Program-made: the position numbers and the translations under genes
The notes under the pieces: generated by a model
Databases searched by the model: none
Told to the model about the DNA's origin: nothing
Seen by the model: the letters and a program-made list of their open reading frames with translations, nothing else
Assembly (NCBI RefSeq): GCF_905171765.1
Contig: NC_053392.1
Coordinates: 395,464,119-395,528,118, forward strand
Length of the DNA stretch: 64,000 bases
From: Bufo bufo
Lineage: Eukaryota; Chordata; Amphibia; Anura; Bufonidae
Direction: 5' to 3'
Shown here: in pieces, positions 45,428 to 57,835 of the stretch
Layout: every line of letters begins with the position of its first letter
Numbering within the stretch: the first letter of the stretch is position 1

Positions 45428-45892
45428 TGGGGTAAAAAGAAATCATTGTGAGATGAAAAATAATGTTGCTAGTAGTTTATTATATGAGTGCATGAGGTAG
45501 CGAATGAAGAGTTAAGGCAGAGAAGTAGTAAGTATACAAGGATGGTATCTATGAGAGCCAGGTTGATTCCCCGACTAAGAACAGCGTACTGTCCAAAACG
45601 TGTTGGAAGCTCGAATAGCTCGAATAGTGACATCACTAGCTGCTCCACGTGAGCGCGAGCCTTTAACTTACTAGAACGGAGCGTCGCCACCAGCCAGGGT
45701 ATGCTCCAAAGTATAGATACCAGACCCGATATACCCTGGATTCAAGCCTGCAGCATAAGGAAAAGTATAGACCACAGAAGAAGGATCAACAACAAGGTAA
45801 CCTTGGTTTTGTATTGGCACGTATCTGTGGTCTTTTTGAGCAGGGGAACCAGTAAGGATATTGGGAAAGGTAGTGTGCGGTATCCTAAATAA
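45044..45892 (+). mobile_element. 5'-truncated PLE 3' end, right arm
   Basis: This plus-strand copy faces the left arm. It has the endonuclease coding end (45044-45427) and a terminal region to about 45,892 with 'gactaagaacagcgtactgt' at 45573. The two arms end at matching places ('aggataccgcgcac' on the left, 'gtgcggtatcctaaat' on the right). Confidence 0.85.
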
Positions 45893-48800
45893 AATTAGTA
45901 TCCCAAATAACTAGAAGAGGCATGTGACACCCATACAAATCCATATGCTCACGAGCATCCATTTGCTGGAAATTTAATATGAATTTTTAAAATCACTAAT
46001 TTATATAGACTCCAAGAGAAACACATGATGGCATGCAGTGTTATGGAGGATAGAAAACAGTCCGATATTTTTACACCTTATAACTGCATATAAAGTAACT
46101 ATAGCTCTGTAATATGAAAGCATAGAGACTCCTATGTGTGCCACAGTACATTGACAGGCGAGGATAAAGTTAAGTTTTTTTTCCTCCTTCTCCAAAGGGT
46201 GGGGGGTGGGTATCGGGTTAAAATGTTATTGCATTATTGATCTATGTAATATGGATCTTTGGATTTTTCTGATTTTGTATAGGTTTCTTATATAATAATA
46301 AAAAAACAATAAAATAAAAAAATTATTGTGGAATTCATGACTTTTAAAAATTTATTATTGTGTTTTAGATGCTTTTTTACCTATCTTTAAAAAGGGATAT
46401 GGCTAAGAAAAGTTGTAAAATGTGAAAATATGTGCACCATTTTAAAAAAAATACTAATTATTGACATATAGGTACAGCCACCATAATGTGCTGTAACCTA
46501 GAAGACTATGTCAGATATACCTAAAATTGCACCAAATATTATTATACCATTTGCATTAAATCATACATTTGAGGCATTTTTTGCAGATTAATAAGTTTAT
46601 TCTTATGATAAATGTTTTTAAAATGCTAATGAATTATTATTATAACATCCAAACACTAAAGTAGTTTCTTCTGTATGTTTGTACAATGCTCTGCAAGGAA
46701 AAGTTAATTCAATCAAGTCAATGGCAGATTTCTTTTACAAGAAAGAACTCATTTGAGCATCCTCGATGGATGCTCTACACCTTTTGTTTACAGATTTACA
46801 ATAAGGAGTCTAGAGCATTCAGCGTGGAGAATGCATAAAGGCCACGGCTAACAATTTTGAATTTCATTTTATTTTCTGAGCAGCAGATGCTTTAACCTAG
46901 TCAGATGCCCCTTTCCAACTTCTTTGCTCTTATCCCTTTTCCCCTGTTCCCTTTGTAATGGAAATGCAACACAGAATAAGAGGATCTTGGTGTACAATCT
47001 TTCACCTCTCAGCATGTACAGCATGCGGCACTCAGCTGTCATGGTAATGACAAGCCTGGTACAGCTGGATAATTGGGTACTTGAAGGAGATTCATAAGGC
47101 AATATGTTAGAAAGTAGTGTGTTATGTCCTGAGGCAGAAGGAGAAAGGACATCAGATGGAATTTGGATGATAATTTATAATCTTTTTATAGTGTGAACAT
47201 GGGATCTTCTTCACTTATAATGCTGACGATGTGTATGTTGTCTTGACATATAGGAACTTTTGTGTCTAAATTATTGGGGACACTCCTGGAAATAAAACAA
47301 AACTAAGATGAAACATCCAAATCAAGGCTGAGTGGAGGACATGAGACACATTTCGCATCCATAACATACCCAACTGTTTTCTAGATTGGGAAAATAGTTT
47401 CAGTGGGTTAAAGTTTACAATCCAAGCAACAAGTAGCTTATGAACAAGAAACAATATCAAGCCTCTCGAGTGAAGAACATGATGACACATTTCACATCCA
47501 TAAAATATCAAACTAATGCTAAATATGAAAGATAGTCTTACCACATAATAAGGTTTCACTCTAAAGAAGTTGAGATGATGAAATGTATAAGTAATATTAT
47601 GTGCAAGTTGTCATAATCTTTCTTTTATTAGTTATTTAGTGCACTAAATGGAATATCATCTTCCAGTACTGTCTGTCACTTGGAAATTGAGTTGATTCCT
47701 TGGAGGGAGGTTTTCATGTTTTCATTTTTCTAGTTTGGAAAGAAAATAACTTTAAGAGCAGATAGTTTTATTTTGTTGGGAGGGAAGTGACATTATGAAG
47801 GAAGACATTATGAGGAAAAGAGACATCAATCAAAGTATGCTATGTGTTCAAGGCCCTAAAAAATTGGCTATGGGTTACTGCTGCTCCCTGTTCTTTTGCA
47901 AATTCTTGATTTTGCTATAAAAGAATAGTCATTGGCCTGAAGTAAGTAATAGGAAGTCCAGCATTCTTGGTATATCAGATAGCAAATCTATATAAAAAAA
48001 TCTCATGTATTCTATTATTATTATAACTTATATTAATATGATTAGCGAATTATTGTATTCTTTGTTACAACAAAGATTTATTTTTGTGCAGCTTTTGGGG
48101 TACTGTTCATTTTATGCATGAGAGGTAAGTCATCAGAACGCAGATACAAGAATGTCCTACAACATATATTTATATGTATGGTATTCACTTTGGGCAATGC
48201 GTATTATTAAATAAGATAATAATAGAAAGTCCCTCAACCTGAATGTAAGCATTTCATTTACTTGCAAAACCACCAAAGGGAACATAAAGTATTATATGGT
48301 GCTCATTGAAATCAGAATCTTCTGGTCATCATAAGAACTTTAAACATTTTTACAACTAATATACTGTAGAAATGTATCGTCCACCATTGAATGTTTAGGC
48401 TGTACTTCAGCACCATAATGTAAACATACTTTTTTGGTTTGGATTACAGTAGATTTCAAGGCCCATGCCTCTGGAAGATGACAATAGAAAAAAAAAACTT
48501 GTACCTATCAGACGTCATAGATGCAGACTATAGGACTGATTCTCGATAAATAGAAAAACAAAAAAGAAGTATAGCAATGTGTTACACCCTTGCTTCTTCA
48601 ACAAACTGCGACAAAACTTTTCATAAAATGCAAAATGCTTTATTAGGTAAAATGAAGCAAACTTCGCTGTGATATGCCTTGAGATTCACAAGTCTCTTCT
48701 TCAAGGTTCATGGATCTCAAACTTCTCAGAGACATGCTGTGTTGCATTTTGAGGTTCAGGAACCCATAGCTTTTAACATTTTGGTTTACACATTTAGTTG

Positions 48801-48938
48801 AAGAACCAAGAATATCACATATTAAAACCTCACTATTTTTTTCTGGTCCTCGCTTGAGCATTATTACCTCCGCAACTGTCCAAGTCCAAGTTGATCTGAA
48901 GCCTAAGGAGTAGCTCCTGAGTAGCTCCTGGTTTTAAT
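45893..48938. other. Low-repeat AT-rich DNA
   Basis: No gene or dated element. A direct duplication of about 40 bp ('gacacatttcgcatccataa') is seen at about 47,345 and 47,480. 46,660-46,870 is compositionally balanced. The rest shows nothing I can name. Confidence 0.45.
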
Positions 48939-49307
48939 CAGGGCTGGACTGGGAATTTAAAGTGGCCCTGGAAAAAAGTGGCCTCATGTTATAGGTGGGT
49001 CCAAAAGGACAGAAGATGAGACAACAGATGTAGGAGAGGCCTGCAATACCGTAGTGCTGCACAAAATACTTCTGCCCTTGCCACACTTTTCAACTGTATC
49101 AACATCCTGAGGATGGTGATACAGTTGAGTGCAAGAGGACACTTGCGGCCGTTGGTCAGGTGTATAAATTCCTCATGCTCCTAGCATTAATGCTATGAGC
49201 ATAAATCATTATGTAGTCAGCAGCCTTGAGAAGAGCTGAGATGGGCCCTCTCGTCATGGGCCCTCTGGGAAATTGATAACATGATAGACCGCCTTGTAAA
49301 GGCCCTG
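48939..49307. mobile_element. Possible hAT-type element with CAGGGC ends
   Basis: Starts CAGGGCTGGACTGGGAA and ends 'gtaaaggccctg'. The outer octamers do not match. Only the first six bases of the ends are inverted. Inside is 'tgtatcaacatcctgaggat' facing 'ggtgatacagttg'. Confidence 0.4.
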
Positions 49308-51034
49308 ACTAACTTTGTGTAAAGAGAGGCAGCAGTATTTCATGGGTAGTTATTCCTAATTGGGTGAGAATATGTCTGTCAATACAAATCAAGGTATAAA
49401 ACTTGTTACGTAATGATCAAATAGCAAAACTGTCCAGATTTATCAACACATTTACAAACCGAAGAGACTAATAGGACATCATCTTAAAACACCTTGTAGT
49501 TCTATTTGCTCCTTTGAGCTGTTGGCTAAAGAATATGACAGAATGAATGTATATGTTAGTATATGGAAAAAGTGTGATTTTTAATTAATATTAAAACCTA
49601 AATATATTGGTACAACTTTCATGGGAAGGTTTATTTTGCTTGGCTGAGGGAGTTAGTGATCTGACAAAAATCAATTTGAGTATGTCTATGTAATCTCCCT
49701 GGTACGCATGGCAGCCTTTGAACTAATAGAAAATTGATTTTTGTTTGTATATTTGGAATAGATGGCACATTTTTATAGTACTCTAAGGCTCCATATAGCT
49801 AGGCTGGCACTTGCTATAGCTTTATTTAAAAGCAGGCGCCTCTGAAGCACTGTGTCCTTAAAAAAACAATATTATTGTTTAAATGATGTTGGTAAATTTG
49901 ATTTGCTCGTGCTAAATTGAAATCTCTGATTAAATTACATCTCTGGTTAATAAATTCACTGAAAGGAAATTTTACTCAGCAAGAGCCAGTGTCGCACAGC
50001 CTGGAGGCATAAATAAAGGTTATCTGATTGATGAGGAAGATAACTTGGATGTGAGCTTGTGGATGAGGTTTGTTAATGTGTTTCTATACGATTGTTTCCA
50101 ACTAGAGTAAAAGCCTTGAACTATGCAGGTCCAGAGTATGAGACAACCTTTGCTTACATAAACATAAGTCTTTTCTCTCTATTTTCTTTTAAAATTGGCA
50201 TGTTATTGTCCTTTTTGTTGTTGATCCTTCAGAATTTTAACAAGATCCTTGGGATGGTTGTTCTCTTCATTACTCATTGTATTACAGTCCTGACATGTCC
50301 TGTACGCCTCATTGGTCTGCTTTCTTCCCTGGGTGCTGGCTATCTGTTATCAACAACTACTGCTACTATAAGCTTCTACAGACAACATGTCTCCTTTGTT
50401 GTTTACTTGTGCTATAGGCTTTACAATCGTGAACAAGGCAGCCTTGCTTCATTAAAGTTTACAGATCTGTGAACTTTAGCAGCATTTTAGTCTTGTTGCA
50501 AAGAGGGGTTCCTGGTAATGAAATAGTCTGGGGCGCAGTGCGACAGAGAGGTCTCACTCTCATCAAAAGCAACAGGTACCATGAGGGTCACCATTAGTGT
50601 GTATAGTCTAAAGGGGTAGTAGTACTTTTTGGAGCACCAAAGAGGGCAGTGTTACTGTGTGAAGTAGCATTTAGATTTGTCTGTAGCACAGTTTGGGACA
50701 CCATTACTAAGATACTATATATTATCTTGTGTTTCTGTAGGCCACTATCTCACACAGCTATTTTTTTCTGAAGTGCAGCGGATTCATTAATGGGACAGCA
50801 ACAGGCACAGCATTGTGGGCTGCATTTAGGATGTGGAATTGTGTAGAGGGTGGAAAATAGTTGGGGAGGGTGCAAGGTTCCAAAGATGTCTGGGCAGGAA
50901 ACTTTCCAAAGATGACTGAAAGAAGTAATCATGCTTCTGTCACTACCAGCGCTGGCAGACATGATTCTCAGCATTGCCAGGGAGACGGTCTGATATCCCA
51001 CGTCAGGAGTTCTGATGTCATAGGTCACGTGACA
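49308..51034. other. Low-repeat DNA
   Basis: No gene. The 126-codon frame at 50092-50472 is the longest in any repeat-free part. It is leucine- and phenylalanine-rich and has no recognised domain or clear start context, so it is not called. 49,780-50,070 looks like a possible conserved non-coding element. Confidence 0.45.
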
Positions 51035-51620
51035 CCATTTGTGTCATGAACCCAGGCAGTGCATTACATGACCAGGAAGTGCAAGGTATTTAAACAGGCA
51101 ATCTGCTGGTCACAGCTTGCCTGTGAATGGTTCTATATATCTCACCAGTGCTTCCGATTGTGGATTGTTCTGACCTCCTGACTTCTGACTTTAGCTACTC
51201 CTTTTGACCCTGATACTTAGATTCTGATTTGTTTTTTCTATATCTCCTGGTTTGACCCTGGCTTGGTTCTTTGACTTGCTTTTGCTTGACATATTGGCAT
51301 ATTTGGACCTGGACTTAACCGCTAATGTATGATTTTGGCTTGGTACTGTTTAGTGATCTGCTTTCTGATTTGGCTTCATTATTCTATCTTGGTTTTGATC
51401 CGGTACGTTTGACTCTGAGTTCTTTGGTTCTAGGTTGTTCTCAGTATTTGTGTACCTACTTGTCACTTTGTTTATTGTTTTTACCCTCTGCTTTTCCCTG
51501 GTAAGCCCCAGCACGTAAATAAGCAGGGACTGTCAACCAGTTGTGGTCCGCCACTTAGGCAGGGACAGAGGTGCGGGTTGAACTTCATTCCACCTCCCTC
51601 CCTCCTCCCCTGACAGCTTC
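51035..51620. repeat. Unclassified interspersed repeat with CTGAC-type wording
   Basis: Starts near 'tgtcatgaacccaggcagtg', continues with many 'ttctgac', 'ttgaccctg' and 'cttggtt' words and ends near 'ctcctcccctgaca'. The ends are weakly inverted (TGTCA / TGACA), but the flanks show no duplication. Class unknown. Confidence 0.4.
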
Positions 51621-52073
51621 CTTGGCTAGAAGTAAAAAAGGATTGTGAATGACTCCAATCAGATAAGATGCCAGCTGTTAGTTTTTCCATTAATGTATCT
51701 TTAAAATTATCCCTAACTAGATATAATTGTTTGCATTCATGAAACATTTGCACCAGGCCCACCAAAGTTCTAGAATCAGGTAAAATTAATAGTTTGTTTT
51801 GCTCTGGCACAGGGACTTGGGTGTGTGAGGGTTTCTCTCTATTGTGTTCTTTAAATCTTTGTCAGGCCCTGCGCAAAGCACAACACAGGAACGTTTGGCA
51901 GGAAATTTAAGAGATGACATGGACAGCTTTGCTTATTTAGCACTTTCTCAGCTTTTCATGGAAAATGATCTTATATCTCAACAGGGTTTCATATCTTGTA
52001 AGATCTAGTAGTATATAAGCAGTCTTATTAATAAATGAACAAAGAGTCATAGAGAACATAGAAAATGTTAATA
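51621..52073. other. Spacer
   Basis: No feature recognised. Confidence 0.35.
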
Positions 52074-52403
52074 CATACAAGGAATCAACAAGGTAAAAGA
52101 GGAGAGAATATTTAAAAGAAGAAAAACTGCTACAAAAGGACATAGTTTTAAATTAGAGGGGAGAAGGTTTAAAAGTAATATCAGGAAGTATTACTTTACT
52201 GAGAGAGTAGAGGATGCATGGAATAGCCTTCCTGCAGAAGTGGTAGCTGCAAATACAGTGAAGGAGTTTAAGCATGCATGGGATAGGCATAAGGCCATCC
52301 TTCATATAAGATAGGGCCAGGGGCTATTCATAGGATTCAGTATATTGTGCAGACTAGATGGGCCAAATGGTTCCTATCTGCCGACACATTCTATGTTTCT
52401 ATG
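52074..52403 (+). mobile_element. 3' end of a non-LTR retrotransposon (LINE)
   Basis: A frame from 52074 to the stop at 52312-52314 contains INKVKEERIFKRRKTATKGH, then YYFTERVEDAWNSLPAEVVA and HAWDRHKA. The WNSLPAEVV motif is typical of the C-terminal end of vertebrate LINE reverse transcriptase proteins of the CR1/L2/Rex group. It is followed by a short 3' UTR ending 'cattctatgtttctatg', a repeated terminal octamer-like end. The rest of the element is missing, the usual result of 5' truncation. The exact clade is not determined. Confidence 0.7.
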
Positions 52404-53767
52404 AGTCTACTTTAAGGAAAAACTGGGCATCTCTTCTTGCTACAGTTAATAGTTTGCAGTGCCTTTTCTTGCCAGCCTGTTGTTTACTCTGTATGTAAGG
52501 ACTAAAACAATAATCTTTATTATAATACCACCACAAGTTGTATAATATATACTATATTACTGGACATGGACCATATTTGGGCACCATATTTAGAGATGCG
52601 TTTGATTTTTTTCAACCTAATATATAACAATTATCTTCTGATTTGTAGGGTTTGTTGTCTTTCTTTGGATAAAAACTGTAGGATTATAGGTTGAACTGTG
52701 TCTTTTTCAACCTTTCCAACTTTGTTACTATGAATTTATTGAAATGTATCATCCATTATAAATAAATAACTACCATTGTACAGTTTCCTCCATGGTATGT
52801 TACTCAATATTAAGAACAAAATTGGATTGCTAGAGCAATAAACCACTGTTGCTTCCGAACAAAGTTGATATGAAACATGGGAGAAAAAAATACTGTGATA
52901 AAACATGGATCAAAGTGTCATGAAAAGCTATGTGATTAGGCCTAATTTTGTAAGTTTCATTGTTTAACAGAGTGTTTGCTTATTTTTTCAGATTTAAAAA
53001 AAATCGAATTAACCTTATAAAATAAGATTGCTTGAGTCTAACTTGGGACAGAGACTTCTGTGTGCTAATACAAACAGTACACAGCTTTGTGGGGTTTTGC
53101 CGTGCTCTATAATACACAGGTACTAAATACAAATACAAATATATCTATAGGTTACTAAATATGAAATAATAGCATTACTTTTTTTGTACTTCAATAATGG
53201 TGATTTAGATTTAAAATATTTATGCTAAAAGCTGTTTCTAATATTTAATCATTGTTTATAAATTAACTATAATTTCCTAGTTATATTTCAAATTCCATAA
53301 GAATGTAAAGATGTTGCACCTACGGTGTAGACGAAGTTCACCATTTTGGTAAAGTATGTGCAGTGTCTTGTAGTTTCAAGTAAAATACTAAGGGAACAAG
53401 GTCTTATGTGTGCAATTATGTCTCTCCACTGGGATCACATAGCTGATGACAAGGTTACTAAGTCGCTTTGCTTTGCTGAGCTGGCACATTCATTAAAAGG
53501 AAAGTGGACAGCTCTGGAGGCCACTAAAATGTGCTGATAATCTTCATCACAAGTAAATACAGATTTAGAGGATGACAAGTATGACAAAGAGTAATAATGG
53601 AATCAGGAAAAGATTATGCCTTAATGACAGGTCACAGTAAATAGAGCTCTAGATGTTCTCCTTCATAGTATATAAGAGAAAGTGCATGACGGCAAGTGTA
53701 AATTAGAGGAATGACTATCATTTAATAATACATTAATGAATGAAGTTGGATTTAGAACTGTTTCATA
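52404..53767. other. Low-repeat DNA
   Basis: No gene. 53,395-53,760 is compositionally balanced, with no repeat signature. Confidence 0.45.
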
Positions 53768-54120
53768 CAATGCCTTGCAAAAGTATTCAGACCCCTTGAA
53801 TGTTTCCAAATTTTTTCACATTACACCCACAAACTTAAATGTATGTTTTTAGGATTTTATGTGATAGACGAACACATAGTAGCAAGTATGTGTGAAGTGA
53901 AAATAAAATCATACATGATTTAAAATGTTTTGAATAAATAAAAATCTGCAAAGTGTGGCATGCATTTTTATTCAGCCCCCATCAGTCAATTCTTTGTAGG
54001 ACCACTTTTGCTGCAATTACAGCTGCAAGTCTTTTGGGGTATGTCTCTACCAACTTTGCACAGCTAGAAGCTGACATTTTTGCCCATTCTTCTTTGCAAA
54101 ATAGTTCTGTTAGGCTCTTC
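53768..54120 (+). mobile_element. Left end of a Tc1-like element
   Basis: Begins 'caatgccttgcaaaagtatt' preceded by TA, followed by 'ggattttatgtgatagacga', a well-known kind of Tc1 terminal region. No transposase and no right end follow, so it is a truncated copy. It belongs to a different family from the other Tc1 elements here. Confidence 0.65.
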
Positions 54121-54149
54121 TCACACTGCGGCCATGGCTTACAATTATT

Positions 54150-54850
54150 AACTATTGTTGGGGTTCGGCCGAATATCGCACGTGCTCAAGTGCATCAGTG
54201 TATATACATGATACAGTGTATATAACTCTAATTTAGGCTACTTTCACACTTGCGGCAGAGTGATCTGGCAAGCAGTTCCGTCGCCGGATCTACCTGCCAG
54301 ATCCGGCAAAGCGTATGCCAACTGATGGCATTAGTAAGACTGATCAGGATCCTGATAAGTCAAAAAAATGCATTGAAATGCCGGATCCGTCTTTCCGGTG
54401 TCATCCGGCAAAACGGATCCTAAATTTTTTTCTTCACCCTTTGTTCGGTCTGCGCATGCGCCGGATCCGGCACTAATACATTGCTATGGGAAAAAATGCC
54501 GGATCCGGCATTCAGGCACGTCTTCCATTTTTTTCGCCGGAGACAAAACCGTAGCATGCTGCAGTTTTTTATTTTGCCTGATCAGTCAAAATGACTGAAC
54601 GGAAGACATCCTTATGCATCCTGAACAGATTACTCTCCATTCAGAATGCATGGGGATATACCTAATCAGTTCTTTTCCAGCATTGAGCCCTTTTGACGGA
54701 ACTCAGTGCTGGAAAAGAAAAACGCTAGTGTGAAAGTACCCTTAGCCTCTATTTGTGAAAAGTTTCTGACAGGATTTGAACTCACAACCTTCTACGTTAC
54801 AGCCAAGAATGATATCCACAACACTATAAAGCTGCATGGCCAGTTACTTA
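54150..54850 (-). repeat. tRNA-like SINE module (unit 3, left half), split by a Harbinger MITE
   Basis: A minus-strand tRNA-like module lies at 54748-54850: B-box complement at 54771-54783 and A-box region at 54811-54832. Its outer part (54165-54235, 'acagtgtatataactctaat') is separated from it by the Harbinger MITE at 54236-54741. The right half of the unit appears at 57,440 after another repeat. Confidence 0.55.
54236..54741. mobile_element. Harbinger-type MITE, copy 5 (nested)
   Basis: Ends GGCTACTTTCACACTTGCGG and 'gctagtgtgaaagtaccc'; TTA at 54233-54235 and 54742-54744. Removing it and one TTA restores 'ctaatttagcctctatttg', which matches the uninterrupted SINE tail elsewhere (2085-2110, and the complement near 57,590). 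Confidence 0.9.
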
Positions 54851-54851
54851 A

Positions 54852-57440
54852 CTCCTTAAGGACACAGCCTTATTTCACCTTAAGGACCAGGCCATTTTTT
54901 TAAAATCTGACCAGTGTCACTTTAAGTGGTGATAACTTTAAAACGCTTTGACTTATCCAGGACATTCTGAGATAGTTTTTTCGTCACATATTGTACTTCA
55001 TGACACTGGTAAAATGGAGTAAAAAAAAAATCTTTTTTTTAATAAAAAAATACCAAATTTGCCCAAAATTGGGAAAAATTTGCAAATTTCCAAGTTTCAA
55101 TTTTTCTACTTCTATAATACATAGTAATACCTAGTTATTACTTTACATTCCCCATATGTCTACTTCATGTTAGGATCATTTTGGGAATGACATTTTATTT
55201 TTGGGGGACGTTACAAGGCTTAGAAGTTTAGAAGTAAATCTTGAAATTTCTCCGAAATTTTCAAAAACCAACTTTTTAAGGACCAGTTCAGATCTGAAGT
55301 CACTTTGTGAGGCTTACATAATAGAAACCACCCAAAAATGACCCCATTCTAGAAACTACACCCCTTAAGGTATTCAAAACTGATTTTACAAACGTCGTTA
55401 ACCACAAGTAATAATGGAAAATAGAGATACAATTTCAAAATTTCACTTTTTTGGCAGATTTTCCATTTTAATATTTTTTTCCAGTTACAAAGCAAGGGTT
55501 AACAGGCAAACAAAACTCAATATTTATGGCCCGAATTCTGTAGTTTACAGAAACACCCCATATGTGGTCGTAAACTGCTGTACGGGCACACGGCAGGGCG
55601 CAGAAGGAAAGGAATGCCATACGGTTTTTGGAAGGCAGATTTTGCTGGACTGTTTTTTTTTTACACCATGTCCCATTTGAAGCCCCCCTGATGCACCCCT
55701 AGAGTAGAAACGCCATAAAGTGACCCCATCTAAGAAACTACACCCTTTAAGGTATTCAAAATAGATTTTAGAAACTTTGTTAACCCTTTAGGTGTTTCAC
55801 AAGAATTAATGGAAAATAGAGATACAATTTCAAAATTTCACTTTTTTAGCAGATTTTTTATTTTAATATTTTTTTCCAGTTACAAAGCAAGGGTTAATAG
55901 CCAAACAAAACTCTATATTTATGGCCCTGATTCTGTAGTTTACAGAAACACCTCATATGTGGTCGTACACTGCTTTACGGGCACACAGCAGGGCGCAGAA
56001 GGAAAGGAATGCCATATGGTTTTTGGAAGGCAGATTTTGCTGAACTGTTTTTTTGACACCATGTCCCATTTGAAGCCCCCCTGATGAACCCCTAGAGTAG
56101 AAACTCAAAAAAATGACCCCATTTTAGAAACTACGGGAGAAGGTGGAAGTTTTTCTGGTACTAGTTTAGGGTACATATTATTTTTGGTTGCTCTATATTA
56201 CACTTTTTGTGAGGCAAGGTAACAAGAAATAGCTGTTTTGGCACCATTTTTATTTTTTGTTATTTACAACATTCATCTGACAGGTTAGATCATGTGGTAT
56301 TTTTATAGACCAGGTTGTCACGGACGCGGCGATACCTAATATGTATACTTTTTTATTTATGTAAGTTTTACACAATAATATCATTTTTGAAACAATAAAA
56401 AAATCATGTTTTAGTGTCTCAATATTCTGAGAGCCATAGTTTTTTCAGTTTTTGGGCGATTATCTTAGCTATGGTCTCATTTTTTGTGAGATGAGATGAC
56501 GGTTTGATTGGCACTATTTTGAGGGGCATATAACTTTTTGATCGCTTGCTATTACACTTTTATGATGTAAGGTGACAAAAAAATGGTTATTTTTGCACAG
56601 TTTTTATTTTTTATTTTTTACGGTGTTCATCTGAGGGGTTAGATCATGTGATATTTTTATAGAGCCGATATGGACATGGCGATACCTAATATGTATGCTT
56701 TTTTATTATTTATGTAAGTTTTACACAATAACAGCTTTTTTAAAACCAAAAAATGATGTTTTAGTGTCTCCATATTCTGAGCCATAGTTTTTTTTATTTT
56801 TTGGGCGATTGTCTCAGGTAGGGGCTAATTTTTTGCGGGATGAGGTGATGGTTTGATTGGTACTATTTTGGTGAGCATACGCCTTTTTGATCGCTTGCTG
56901 TTGTACTTTTTATGATGTAAGGTGACAATTTTTTTTTATTTAGCACAGTTTTTATTTTTTACGGTGTTCATTTGAGGGGTTAGGTCATGTGATATGTTTA
57001 TAGAGCCTGTCTATACGGACGCGGCGATACCTAATATGTATTCTTTTTTTTCCCCTATTTTTTTAAACTTTATTTGGGGAAAATGAAATTTTTGTTTATT
57101 TTTACTTAAAACTTTAAATTTTTTTGGGGGAAAACTTAATTTTTTCAACTTTTTTATTCACTTTATTTTTTGTCCCACTTTGGTATGTCAACTTCTGTAT
57201 TGGAATACATTGGCTGTATGAGTAATACAGTGTGCATTACTCATACAGCTTCCTGCCTGTGAGATCAAGGGGGCTGTATCTCACAGGCTCATCACCGGAA
57301 GGCAGCACAATGCCTTCCTTAGACATCGCGCTGCCTTCCATGCCATCGGGTCCCCCCTACAGCCCCACGGGGACCCGATGGCACCGCCGCCGCAACATAA
57401 AAAGCCGCAAACCGCAGGGCATTGAGCCAAGGTGCCTGCT
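54852..57440. repeat. Large AT-rich repeat with internal tandem units
   Basis: Starts 'taactccttaaggacacagc'. Two units of about 396 bp (from about 55,413 and 55,809) read 'aatggaaaatagagatacaa ... catgtcccatttgaagcccc'. Three units of about 350 bp are marked by 'gcgatacctaatatgtat' at 56,331, 56,681 and 57,026. The 88- and 91-codon frames at 55414 and 55809 are near-identical because of the duplication; they are not convincing genes. A second, partial copy of the same repeat is at 57836-58362. Class unknown. Confidence 0.65.
57213..57382. repeat. Row of four perfect hairpins
   Basis: Four consecutive inverted repeats: GCTGTATGAGTAAT (14-bp arms, 57213-57249), GCCTGTGAGAT (11 bp, 57255-57288), GGAAGGCA (8 bp, 57297-57318) and GCCATCGGGTCCCC (14 bp, 57342-57382). 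Confidence 0.85.
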
Positions 57441-57835
57441 CAATGATTTACTACTAGTAAGTATTCCTATTCAGCAGAAGTCAAATTTTTTTTTTTTTCA
57501 TTTTTTTTTTTTTTTTAGTAACTGGCCATGCTTGTTACTTGGCTGTAATGTAGAAGGTTCTGAGTTAAAATCCTGCCAGAAAATTTTCAGAAATAGAGGC
57601 CAAATTAGGTTTAAATACACTGGGTGTATTTAAACATAGCTATATATAGCTAATATGGACATAGCTATATATGGAGTCAGAGCAGGGACTCCTAAGCCGA
57701 ACTAGAGTCCCGACACCCTCTCCTCTTCAGAGCAGGGGGTGCCTTGTTTAATGCTCGGGTGCTCTGTAGAGCACATGAGCATCTTGAAATGTTCTACTCG
57801 AGCACAAGAGCACTTTTGTGCTCGACCAACGGTAT
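57440..57835 (+). repeat. tRNA-like SINE module (unit 3, right half)
   Basis: Contains the spacer end 'gtaagtattcctattcagca', long T runs, then a plus-strand tRNA-like module with B-box-like TGAGTTAAAATCCTG at 57561-57575. Its tail is 'aaatacactgggtgtattta'. It continues with the 'cagagcagggactcctaag' block also found at 4100-4190 and ends in cgagcac-type words. Confidence 0.55.

Noticed and set aside
50092..50472. 126-codon plus-strand frame in low-repeat DNA
   Set aside because: Leucine- and phenylalanine-rich, no recognisable domain, no splice or start context, and codon use looks like AT-rich background.
55414..56084. Two similar 88- and 91-codon frames that might be a tandem gene pair
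   Set aside because: They come from a 396-bp tandem duplication within an AT-rich repeat; no domain is visible and related copies are non-coding.
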